Source: Flavitalea plasmicola (lineage in GTDB: Bacteria; Bacteroidota; Bacteroidia; Chitinophagales; Chitinophagaceae). Taken from it: a DNA stretch of 64,000 nt. Within the stretch, counting starts at the first letter, position 1, and every line of letters starts with the position of its first letter. Under the pieces are notes generated by a model. The model was not told where the DNA came from, made no database searches, and worked only from the letters and a program-made list of their open reading frames with translations. The translations under genes and the position numbers were made by a program. The stretch lies in contig NZ_JAUOTO010000006.1 in NCBI RefSeq assembly GCF_030546645.1, positions 310,001 through 374,000 on the forward strand. Direction: 5' to 3'. This document shows positions 55,813 through 62,827 of the stretch, one piece after another.

Positions 55813-57702
55813 GGAGGCAAAAAGTTCTCCTTACCGTCGACATTCAAATGGCCCATGCTCATCCTCGCCTGGTTATTCATTGGGCTCCTCCAGGGACCCC
55901 AAGCTTGGTCCCAACAACACCACGGCTCACTCCGCCAATCCCCATCCTCACCCCGCCAATCCCCATCCTCACCCCGCCAATACACATCTCCACTCAGCCA
56001 ATACATATCTCCACCCCGCCAATATACATCCTCGCCCCAGCAGTCCACTTACTGCAACCCCATCAACATCGACTACGGCTTTACGCCCATTCCCAACTTC
56101 AGCGAATGGGGGCGCCATCGTGCGACAGCCGACCCCGTCATCGTCAATTATAAAGGCGACTACTATCTCTTCAGTACCAACCAATGGGGCTACTGGTGGA
56201 GCAGCGATCTGGCGGACTGGAAATTCATCCCCCGCAAATTCCTCCGCCCCTGGAATCAAGGCTACGACGAATTATGCGCTCCTGCCATAGGCGTCATCGG
56301 AGATACCATGATCGTTTTCGGATCCACCTATACACGGAACTTCACCATCTGGATGTCCACCGACCCCAAAGCCGACCAGTGGAAGCCATTGGTAGACTCC
56401 TTCGACATCGGCGGCTGGGATCCCGCCTTCTTCACGGATGACGACGGCAAACTGTACATGTACAACGGCAGCAGCAATGCGTATCCCCTTTATGGCATCG
56501 AGCTCGACCGCAAGACCTTCCAGCCCATCGGCACCCGAAAGGAGACGACCCTGCTGCATCCCGACCGCTTCGGATGGCAGCGCTTCGGCGAATATTATGA
56601 CAATACCTTTCTCGACCCCTTCATCGAAGGCTCCTGGATGACTAAGCATGGGGGAAAATATTATCTGCAATATGGAGCGCCCGGCACCGAATTCTCTGGC
56701 TATGCGGATGGCGTAGTGGTGGGCGATAGCCCTCTGGGGCCCTTCGATCAGCCCCAGTCCGACCCCTTCTCGTTCCATCCCGGCGGTTTCGCACGCGGGG
56801 CGGGACACGGCAGCACCTTCATGGATAATGATCACCGGTACTGGCATATCTCCACCATCACCATCGCGGTGAAGAACAGCTTCGAAAGAAGACTGGGACT
56901 CTGGCCTGCGGGCTTCGATAAGGACGGCGTGATGTATATGGATGCCGCTTTCGGCGACTATCCCCATTATCTCCCCTCCGGCGCGTTCACTGGCTGGATG
57001 CTGCTGAATTATAAGAAACCCGTGCTGGTATCCTCTACCCTCGCCGCCGGACATCCCGCCAACGATGCCGTCGACGAAGACATAAAGACCTACTGGAGCG
57101 CAGCGACGGGGAATAAGGGAGAGTGGATCCAGACAGACCTGGGAGGTCCCTCTACTGTCCATGCCGTACAGATCAACTACGCCGATCAGGACGCGGAGTT
57201 CCTGGGCAAACAAACGAATATCTATCATCAATACAGGCTGTATCACAGCGCCGATGGAAACAAATGGACCCTGCTCATAGACAAAGGCGGGAACCATAGC
57301 GATATTCCCCATGAGTATGTAGCGCTGCAGACGCCCGTGACCACCCGCTACATCCGGCTGGAGAACATCCATATGCCAACCGGCAAATTTGCCATCAGCG
57401 GCCTTCGCGTCTTCGGCAAAGGCGCCGGCGCTCCCCCTGATACGGTGAAACAGCTCATCGTCCTGCGCACGGAGAAGGACAAGCGCAGCGCATGGATAAA
57501 ATGGTCGCCCGTGGACAATGCATATGCATACAATATCTACACGGGCACTGCGCCCGACAAACTATACAATTGTATCATGGTGCAGGACGCCAATGAATAC
57601 TATGATAAGTTGATGGATAAGGATAAGGCGTATTATTTTTCCATCGAGGCGGTGAACGAGAATGGCGTATCCGCCCGAACCCACGTGATCAAAGCCGACT
57701 AA
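55594..57702 (+). CDS. GH43-like/discoidin protein fused to a truncated oxidoreductase start (PUL-2)
   Basis: From the ATG at 55594 the frame runs for 702 codons. Residues 1-73 are the beginning of a Gfo/Idh/MocA oxidoreductase; a second signal-like segment starts at M88 (55855; MLILAWLFIGLLQGPQAWSQ), then a repeat linker, then a five-bladed GH43-like domain with candidate acids D180 (TADPVIV), D276 (GWDPAFF) and E345 (FIEGSWM). A discoidin domain (DEDIKTYWSAATGNKGEW, then VHAVQINYADQD) and a short fibronectin-like end follow. The functional protein probably starts at 55855, or at a lost original start; the N-terminal part looks like scar sequence. GH43 activity and substrate are unproven. 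Confidence 0.75.
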   Translation: MQDISRQQFLQTTAMAGAAWMLSSLEGLAAQTPDRRLKIETIGCDSVSHRYIPHLKAPPLPEIVSLCDIKYDRGGKKFSLPSTFKWPMLILAWLFIGLLQGPQAWSQQHHGSLRQSPSSPRQSPSSPRQYTSPLSQYISPPRQYTSSPQQSTYCNPINIDYGFTPIPNFSEWGRHRATADPVIVNYKGDYYLFSTNQWGYWWSSDLADWKFIPRKFLRPWNQGYDELCAPAIGVIGDTMIVFGSTYTRNFTIWMSTDPKADQWKPLVDSFDIGGWDPAFFTDDDGKLYMYNGSSNAYPLYGIELDRKTFQPIGTRKETTLLHPDRFGWQRFGEYYDNTFLDPFIEGSWMTKHGGKYYLQYGAPGTEFSGYADGVVVGDSPLGPFDQPQSDPFSFHPGGFARGAGHGSTFMDNDHRYWHISTITIAVKNSFERRLGLWPAGFDKDGVMYMDAAFGDYPHYLPSGAFTGWMLLNYKKPVLVSSTLAAGHPANDAVDEDIKTYWSAATGNKGEWIQTDLGGPSTVHAVQINYADQDAEFLGKQTNIYHQYRLYHSADGNKWTLLIDKGGNHSDIPHEYVALQTPVTTRYIRLENIHMPTGKFAISGLRVFGKGAGAPPDTVKQLIVLRTEKDKRSAWIKWSPVDNAYAYNIYTGTAPDKLYNCIMVQDANEYYDKLMDKDKAYYFSIEAVNENGVSARTHVIKAD
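55933..56037 (+). repeat. Five 21-nt tandem repeats in the GH43-like gene
   Basis: Five consecutive 21-base units beginning CGCCAAT or AGCCAAT (55933, 55954, 55975, 55996, 56017); the first two are identical. They encode seven-residue units RQSPSSP, RQSPSSP, RQYTSPL, SQYISPP, RQYTSSP as the linker between signal-like segment and catalytic domain. The period equals three heptamers, as in the neighbouring GH144 linkers. Confidence 0.88.
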
Positions 57703-57713
57703 AAGAAATATTA

Positions 57714-60116
57714 ATGAATACTTTTAACAGATCTAATACCGCGCATATGCATACTGTAAGAATGATCATCCTGATCTTGGCCACGCCTTCGTTTTTCCTG
57801 TTCGCTGCCCGGATACCAGCACCAGCCCGATCCGCGACGACAGCAGCACACATCACCCGACCTTCCTCCATCGACACCCTCCACCCCCCAACCCAGCGCC
57901 CCACCGACCCCGCGATGAACGCATTCGTCACCACCCTCATGTCTAAAATGACCCTCGACGAAAAACTGGGCCAGCTCAACCTCCCCGGCGCCGGCGACAT
58001 CACGACAGGCCAGGCGGGCAACTCCAACATCGCCGGCAAGATCAAGGAAGGAAAAGTCGGCGGCCTTTTCAACATCAAGAGTGTCGCAAAGATCAAAGAC
58101 GTGCAAAAGATTGCGGTAGAGCAAAGCCGCCTGAAAATACCCCTTCTCTTCGGAATGGACGTTATCCACGGCTACGAAACAGTATTTCCCATCCCGCTGG
58201 GCCTCAGCTGCAGCTGGGACATGGATGCCGTTGAAAAAAGCGCCAGGATCGCCGCGACAGAAGCCAGCGCCGATGGCATTTGCTGGACCTTCTCACCCAT
58301 GGTGGACATCGCACGCGACCCACGCTGGGGACGGATCGCCGAAGGCAATGGAGAAGACCCCTATCTCGGCTCCATGATCGCAAAAGCAATGGTGCAAGGC
58401 TACCAGCGCGATCTCTCCGGCCGGACGGACATCATGGCCTGTGTAAAACACTACGCATTATATGGCGCCGCGGAAGCCGGCCGCGATTACAACACCACCG
58501 ACATGAGCCGCGTGCGGATGTTCAATGAATACCTGCCCCCCTACAAAGCCGCCGTGGATGCCGGCGTAGGCAGTATCATGGCCTCTTTCAATGAAGTGGA
58601 TGGGGTCCCCGCCACGGCCAATAAATTCCTCCAGACAGATGTGCTGCGGGGACGATGGGGCTTTAGAGGCTTCGACGTAACAGACTACACGGGCATCCCG
58701 GAAATGATCGAGCATGGCCTGGGCGATCTGCAGACCGTCTCCGCCCTGGCGCTCAAGGCCGGCATCGATATGGACATGGTAAGCGAAGGCTTTCTGACGA
58801 CGCTCAAAAAATCCCTCTCCGAAGGAAAGGTCACCCTGGCGCAGATCAACACGGCCTGCAGAAGGATCCTGGAGGCAAAATACAAGCTGGGCCTGTTCAA
58901 AGACCCATACAAGTACTGTGATGAGCAAAGGGCCGCGCATGAGATCTTCACCGATGCCAACAGGCAGGCCTCCCGCCGGATCGCGGCCGACTGTTTCGTG
59001 CTGCTGAAGAACCAGGGGAATATACTGCCCCTGAAAAAAGGCGGCACCATCGCGCTGGTAGGCCCCCTGGCGGATAATAAAGAGAATATGCCCGGCACCT
59101 GGAGCGTGGCGGCAGACTTTACCAAGGCCATCTCTTTATTACAGGGTTTGAAGGAAGCCGCCGGCAGCCAGGCAAAGATCATCTATGCCCAGGGGTCCAA
59201 TCTGGATGAGGACAGCGCATTCGAAGTAAGGGCCGGCATGTTCGGCAAAGCGCTCCACCGGGATCCGCGCCCCGCGGCGGAGAGCATACAGGAAGCTGTG
59301 CAGGCCGCCGGTCAGGCCGATGTGATCGTAGCCGCGCTGGGCGAATCCGCGGAAATGTCCGGCGAATCCAGCAGCCGCAGCAATATAGAGATTCCCGGAG
59401 CCCAAAAACGCCTGCTGGACGCCTTGCTCAAAACAGGCAAACCCGTTGTGCTGGTCCTGTTCACCGGTCGCCCTCTGGCGATCAAATGGGAAAATGACAA
59501 TACCCCCGCCATCCTCAACGTCTGGTTCGGCGGCAGCGAAGCGGGCCATGCCATCGCCGACGTCCTGTTCGGTGACGTAAACCCTTCCGGCAAGCTAAGC
59601 ACCACCTGGCCCCAGTCCGTCGGACAGGTGCCCCTGTATTATAATCATAAGAACACAGGCCGCCCCCTGGCACAGGGCGCCTGGTTCCAGAAATTCCGTT
59701 CCAATTACCTCGACGTATCCAATGATCCCGTATACCCCTTTGGTTATGGCCTCAGCTATACGCATTTCACGTATGGCGACCTGACGCTGAGCAGTAAGAA
59801 TTTAAAAGGAGCCCAGCAGTTGAAGGCCAGCGTCAACGTGACCAATGACGGCTCCGTAGACGGAAAAGAAGTGGTCCAGCTCTACATCCACGACCTGGTA
59901 GGCAGCATCACCCGGCCCGTAAAAGAGCTGAAGGGATTTCAAAAGATCTCCCTGAAAGCCGGCGAGACGAAGACCGTTACTTTCACGATCTCCACGGATG
60001 ACCTGAAATTCTATAACAGCGATTTGAAATATGATTGGGAATCGGGGGAGTTCGACATTATGGTGGGCGGAAATTCGCGCGACACAAAATCTGTAAGCGT
60101 AAATTGGACAAAGTAG
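57714..60116 (+). CDS. GH3 beta-glucosidase (PUL-2)
   Basis: An 800-residue exported enzyme: N-terminal hydrophobic segment (MIILILATPSFFLFAA; the ATG at 57747 is an alternative start), Pro/Thr linker, GH3 barrel with the nucleophile Asp in GFDVTDYTGI (about D324) and KHYALYGAAEAGRDYNTTD, the alpha/beta sandwich (VIVAALGESAEMSGESSSR), and a C-terminal fibronectin-III-like domain (GKEVVQLYIHDLVGS). It is BglX-like. A Bacteroides GH3 of this type is a beta-1,2-glucosidase, and here it would finish the sophoro-oligosaccharides released by the GH144 enzymes. It ends the PUL-2 run, with a terminator behind it. Confidence 0.92.
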   Translation: MNTFNRSNTAHMHTVRMIILILATPSFFLFAARIPAPARSATTAAHITRPSSIDTLHPPTQRPTDPAMNAFVTTLMSKMTLDEKLGQLNLPGAGDITTGQAGNSNIAGKIKEGKVGGLFNIKSVAKIKDVQKIAVEQSRLKIPLLFGMDVIHGYETVFPIPLGLSCSWDMDAVEKSARIAATEASADGICWTFSPMVDIARDPRWGRIAEGNGEDPYLGSMIAKAMVQGYQRDLSGRTDIMACVKHYALYGAAEAGRDYNTTDMSRVRMFNEYLPPYKAAVDAGVGSIMASFNEVDGVPATANKFLQTDVLRGRWGFRGFDVTDYTGIPEMIEHGLGDLQTVSALALKAGIDMDMVSEGFLTTLKKSLSEGKVTLAQINTACRRILEAKYKLGLFKDPYKYCDEQRAAHEIFTDANRQASRRIAADCFVLLKNQGNILPLKKGGTIALVGPLADNKENMPGTWSVAADFTKAISLLQGLKEAAGSQAKIIYAQGSNLDEDSAFEVRAGMFGKALHRDPRPAAESIQEAVQAAGQADVIVAALGESAEMSGESSSRSNIEIPGAQKRLLDALLKTGKPVVLVLFTGRPLAIKWENDNTPAILNVWFGGSEAGHAIADVLFGDVNPSGKLSTTWPQSVGQVPLYYNHKNTGRPLAQGAWFQKFRSNYLDVSNDPVYPFGYGLSYTHFTYGDLTLSSKNLKGAQQLKASVNVTNDGSVDGKEVVQLYIHDLVGSITRPVKELKGFQKISLKAGETKTVTFTISTDDLKFYNSDLKYDWESGEFDIMVGGNSRDTKSVSVNWTK

Positions 60117-60127
60117 TAACTTAGCCC

Positions 60128-60157
60128 GGCACGGGGCCATTCCCCGTGCCATTTCTT
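60128..60157 (+). terminator. Terminator at the end of PUL-2
   Basis: GGCACGGGG and CCCCGTGCC pair perfectly around CCATT, followed by ATTTCTTCT. It lies 11 bp behind the GH3 stop and just before the HAD gene. The T-run is imperfect, but the stem is strong. Confidence 0.7.
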
Positions 60158-60160
60158 CTC

Positions 60161-60778
60161 ATGATAGGTATAAAGAACATTATTTTCGACCTGGGTGGTG
60201 TCATCATCAACCTGGACAACCAGCTCACCGAAGACGCTTTCATAGCCCTGGGCACCAGGCCGATCAAAGAATATTTCGGCCACGGGCATGCCGCCTCCTT
60301 TTTTAAGGATTACGAAGTGGGCGCCATCAGCGATCAGCAATTTATCGACAATATTAGAAGCCAGACAGGCATAACGGCAACCGATGAAGCCATCGTCGGG
60401 GCCTGGAATGCCCTGCTGCTGGATTTCCCGCCGGAGCGGATCCAGCTCCTGAAAGAATTACGAAAGAGATATCGCATCTTTCTTTTTAGTAATACGAATG
60501 CGATGCATCTGGACCACCTGCAAAAGATCTATAGGAATACGTTTCCGGGCGCCGGTGAGCTGGACGACCATTTCGAGCGGACCTATTACTCCCATATATT
60601 GCGCCTTCGCAAGCCCGAAGTGGAATCTTTTCAATATATACTCAGGGAAAATGAACTGAAAGGCGAGGAAACCCTCTTTGTGGATGATGCGCTTATCAAT
60701 GTGGAAGGAGCCGAAAAAGCAGGATTGAAAGGGCTCTTCTTAAGGCCCGGGATATCGATCATGGACTTCCAATGGTAG
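60161..60778 (+). CDS. HAD-superfamily (subfamily IA) phosphatase
   Basis: A 205-residue cytoplasmic hydrolase starting at the ATG at 60161 (an upstream GTG in frame lies in the terminator). HAD motifs are intact: I FDLGGVI with nucleophile D10, II LFSNTN, III RKPEVESF with Lys, IV FVDDALINVEGA. The DLGG rather than DxDG form is typical of YihX-like sugar-phosphate phosphatases. The cap is a small helical one after motif I. Substrate unknown. Confidence 0.88.
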   Translation: MIGIKNIIFDLGGVIINLDNQLTEDAFIALGTRPIKEYFGHGHAASFFKDYEVGAISDQQFIDNIRSQTGITATDEAIVGAWNALLLDFPPERIQLLKELRKRYRIFLFSNTNAMHLDHLQKIYRNTFPGAGELDDHFERTYYSHILRLRKPEVESFQYILRENELKGEETLFVDDALINVEGAEKAGLKGLFLRPGISIMDFQW

Positions 60779-60937
60779 ACACAGTATTGGCCACATCCGA
60801 TTGATTGACGGTGCCCGTGACCTTGTCTCATCTATATAGTTGGCAGCCAGTATATTATTTCCCGGTTTTCCTGGTCATGGCTTATTTGTATCTATTCCTC
60901 AACCATTTAATCTTCAAACCCCGGTCTCTTCACCCGT

Positions 60938-61243
60938 CTACTTGATCTCCTCAAAATCAATGTACTCCCCCCCTTTATGGGTACTGGTGTGCCCGGGCCG
61001 CGTGGTGGAAGCAGGACCCTGTCCCCCGCCTGTCTGCCCGTTGAACGATCCGCTTTGCCCGGTATACGGCCCATAAGCATCCTGAAAATGCTCCTGTTGC
61101 TGCTGATGCATCTCGTGCATATTCCTGAATTGCTGCTTCACCTGCCGCGTTGTCCGGGCGATGGGCACGACGAAATTGAACACAAATCGGTACAGTATAT
61201 AGATTACAATCGCAAAAAAGAATATTTCCGGTAAAGAATTCAT
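60938..61243 (-). CDS. DUF4834-family small membrane protein
   Basis: A 101-residue protein with one N-terminal membrane helix (EIFFFAIVIYILYRFVFNFV), a Gln/His-rich helix (QVKQQFRNMHEMHQQQQEHF) and a flexible Gly/Ser/Thr-rich region ending in EYIDFEEIK. The EYIDFEEIK ending is the conserved end of DUF4834 in Bacteroidota. Function unknown. It is the last of three minus-strand genes with the next gene 3 bp away. Confidence 0.8.
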   Translation of the reverse strand: MNSLPEIFFFAIVIYILYRFVFNFVVPIARTTRQVKQQFRNMHEMHQQQQEHFQDAYGPYTGQSGSFNGQTGGGQGPASTTRPGHTSTHKGGEYIDFEEIK

Positions 61244-61246
61244 AAA

Positions 61247-61576
61247 CTATTTTTTAAACACCCTGTTAATCACCCAGTTAAGACCGTCTCCCAGCTTTTC
61301 AGCCAGCATATCGGCTAACCTGGCCAGCACTTTTTGCAGGCGCTCGTTCTGAAGGAAAGGATCAATGATCGGATTTCCCGTGACACTTTCCCCCTCCATT
61401 CTTCTTGGTAACAGAGAACGCACAAATAATGTTCCGGAATGTTGTTGGAAATATGTGAAATTATCGTCCAGTTTCCCTTCCAGCTGACGGGCCTTTTTTC
61501 TTAGCTTCCGGATGTCCGCTTCCAATGTGTCCAATGTGCGGGATGTTTTTGATGGCATATTAACTATTTTATTCAT
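61247..61576 (-). CDS. Small helical hypothetical protein
   Basis: With ATG at 61576 (or 61558) the protein is 109 residues. It has a coiled-coil-like stretch TLEADIRKLRKKARQLEGKL, then PIIDPFLQNERLQKVLARLA and a C-terminal helix DGLNWVINRVFKK. An upstream in-frame ATG at 61657 would translate the heptamer repeats (61616-61650) and is rejected. No family recognised; it sits between a DUF4834 gene and a holin-like gene, a set usually related to the envelope. Confidence 0.65.
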   Translation of the reverse strand: MNKIVNMPSKTSRTLDTLEADIRKLRKKARQLEGKLDDNFTYFQQHSGTLFVRSLLPRRMEGESVTGNPIIDPFLQNERLQKVLARLADMLAEKLGDGLNWVINRVFKK

Positions 61577-61615
61577 GTTTAATCCTTTCCCCGCTTCGTC
61601 AAACTCCCCTTGCAG

Positions 61616-61650
61616 CTCGTAGCTCGTAGCTCGCAGCTTGCAGCTCCCAA
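61616..61650. repeat. Intergenic copy of the heptamer repeat
   Basis: Five in-phase heptamers: GCTCGTA, GCTCGTA, GCTCGCA, GCTTGCA, GCTCCCA. They lie between two minus-strand genes, upstream of the start at 61576, and belong to the same family as the coding repeats near 52.8 and 54.2 kb. Confidence 0.8.
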
Positions 61651-61653
61651 TGA

Positions 61654-62034
61654 TCACCCCTCCTCCTCATCCTCCACCTCTTCTCTCGACCGCTGAATAA
61701 TACTTTGAACGACAGGATCTACGAACAACGATTTCCGCAGCAACGCCAGCAGGACGAACACCACCAACAGCAGCAGCGTCACGAGCCCGAATCCTTTCAC
61801 AAAGCTCCCCAGTAAGCTGGAAAACCAGTATCCCAGCATCAATCCGCCGAAAACCAGGATCAGGAAAGCCAGTAATGCCGACACCATGATCCATGCAAAA
61901 TAGCCCGCCGACTTGGAAAAGATCCGAAGGCTCTGGAGCCGGTAGATCTCCATCCGCGTTTCCAGGTACTCTTTCAGCACCGCCTTGTTCTCTGAAATAA
62001 ACGAACCTAAATTATCCGGCTGGTTCTGGCTCAT
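61654..62034 (-). CDS. Phage-holin-superfamily (DUF1469-like) membrane protein
   Basis: A 126-residue protein starting at the ATG at 62034 (MSQNQPDNLGSF). An amphipathic N-terminal helix (ENKAVLKEYLETRMEIYRLQ) precedes two membrane segments (WIMVSALLAFLILVFGGLML and VTLLLLVVFVLLALL), and the tail is acidic (REEVEDEEEG). This is the Phage_holin_3_6 architecture, which in Bacteroidota is a chromosomal envelope protein and not evidence of a prophage. Role unknown. Confidence 0.78.
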   Translation of the reverse strand: MSQNQPDNLGSFISENKAVLKEYLETRMEIYRLQSLRIFSKSAGYFAWIMVSALLAFLILVFGGLMLGYWFSSLLGSFVKGFGLVTLLLLVVFVLLALLRKSLFVDPVVQSIIQRSREEVEDEEEG

Positions 62035-62185
62035 GCTTGTTCTTTTTTTTAAAAGTACTATAAAAATACAGACTGTAAGACGAACGCCCTGATCATATTG
62101 CATCCACAGCTCTCTGCCTACCATACTTCTCGCCGCATTCTCCGCCCCAGCCTTATAATTTTTTCTTTAACCTTTCCTTGCACGT

Positions 62186-62216
62186 TTTGGTAGAATTGTA
62201 TTTAATCGTACATTTG
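62186..62216 (+). promoter_or_regulatory. Bacteroidota-type promoter of the rimP-nusA operon
   Basis: TTTG (62186-62189) and TACATTTG (62209-62216, exact TAnnTTTG) are 19 bp apart, the ideal arrangement for the major sigma factor of Bacteroidota. The start point would lie near 62,222, giving a leader of about 70 nt with a hairpin. Confidence 0.75.
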
Positions 62217-62236
62217 CATAGTTAAACGAAGCATCA

Positions 62237-62260
62237 GAAGGGAACGGAAGCGTTCCCTTC
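62237..62260 (+). promoter_or_regulatory. Leader hairpin of the rimP-nusA transcript
   Basis: GAAGGGAACG and CGTTCCCTTC form a perfect 10-bp stem around GAAG, followed by TTCAATTT. It lies inside the leader before rimP. It could be an attenuator or a structure bound by NusA itself, since nusA operons are often autoregulated; the exact role is unproven. Confidence 0.55.
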
Positions 62261-62293
62261 TTCAATTTATACAACAGCGGATCGATTGACATT

Positions 62294-62761
62294 ATGGCGA
62301 ACGAAACGATCAAGGCGGTGGAAAGCATGGTGCAGGCCCTGTTGGCCGACCAGCCGGAATATTTCCTGGTAGATATCAGGATCAAACCCACAAATAACGT
62401 AAAGGTATACCTTGACGGAGACAAAGGGATTTCCATTGAGACCTGCGTTCGTTATAACCGTGCCCTTTATAAAAAGCTGGAAGAGTCCGGTCTCTTTCCC
62501 GATGGCGACTTCTCACTGGAAGTATCCTCCCCGGGACTGGACGAACCGCTGAAGCTCCTCCGCCAGTATAAAAAGAATGTCGGCCGGCAGGTAGAGCTGG
62601 TGCTCCAGGACGGATCAAAAAAAGAAGGCCGCCTGCTGGAGGTCAGCGAAGACGGCGTCATCGTGGAAGAAATAAAGGGAAAAAATAAAAAGAAAGAGGT
62701 GATCAACCATACTTTTTTATTCGATAACATAAAAACAACAAAAATTCAAGTAGTCTTTTAA
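62294..62761 (+). CDS. rimP: Ribosome maturation factor RimP
   Basis: A 155-residue cytoplasmic protein needed for 30S subunit assembly. The N-terminal domain (FLVDIRIKPTNNVKVYLDGD), the central ISIETCVRYNRALYKKLEES block, the hallmark LEVSSPGLDEPL and the C-terminal Sm-like domain (GRQVELVLQDGSKKEGRLLE) are in the expected order. Its position directly before nusA is the conserved bacterial order. Confidence 0.95.
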   Translation: MANETIKAVESMVQALLADQPEYFLVDIRIKPTNNVKVYLDGDKGISIETCVRYNRALYKKLEESGLFPDGDFSLEVSSPGLDEPLKLLRQYKKNVGRQVELVLQDGSKKEGRLLEVSEDGVIVEEIKGKNKKKEVINHTFLFDNIKTTKIQVVF

Positions 62762-62827
62762 CGGGCCCTGTCCAGCAGACCCCATCTGCAAGAACAGGAT
62801 ACCCGTGATACAAAAAAATCAAGCGTT

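Noticed and set aside
55933-56037. Regular 21-nt repeats as a possible CRISPR array
   Set aside because: The units are directly adjacent without spacers, are in frame, and encode a protein linker; no cas gene is near.
56272-57372. Open frame of 366 codons on the minus strand
   Set aside because: It lies opposite the GH43-like gene, whose catalytic and discoidin motifs are clear on the plus strand.
61654-62034. Holin-like protein as a sign of a prophage
   Set aside because: The family is a normal chromosomal membrane protein in Bacteroidota, and no other phage gene is present.
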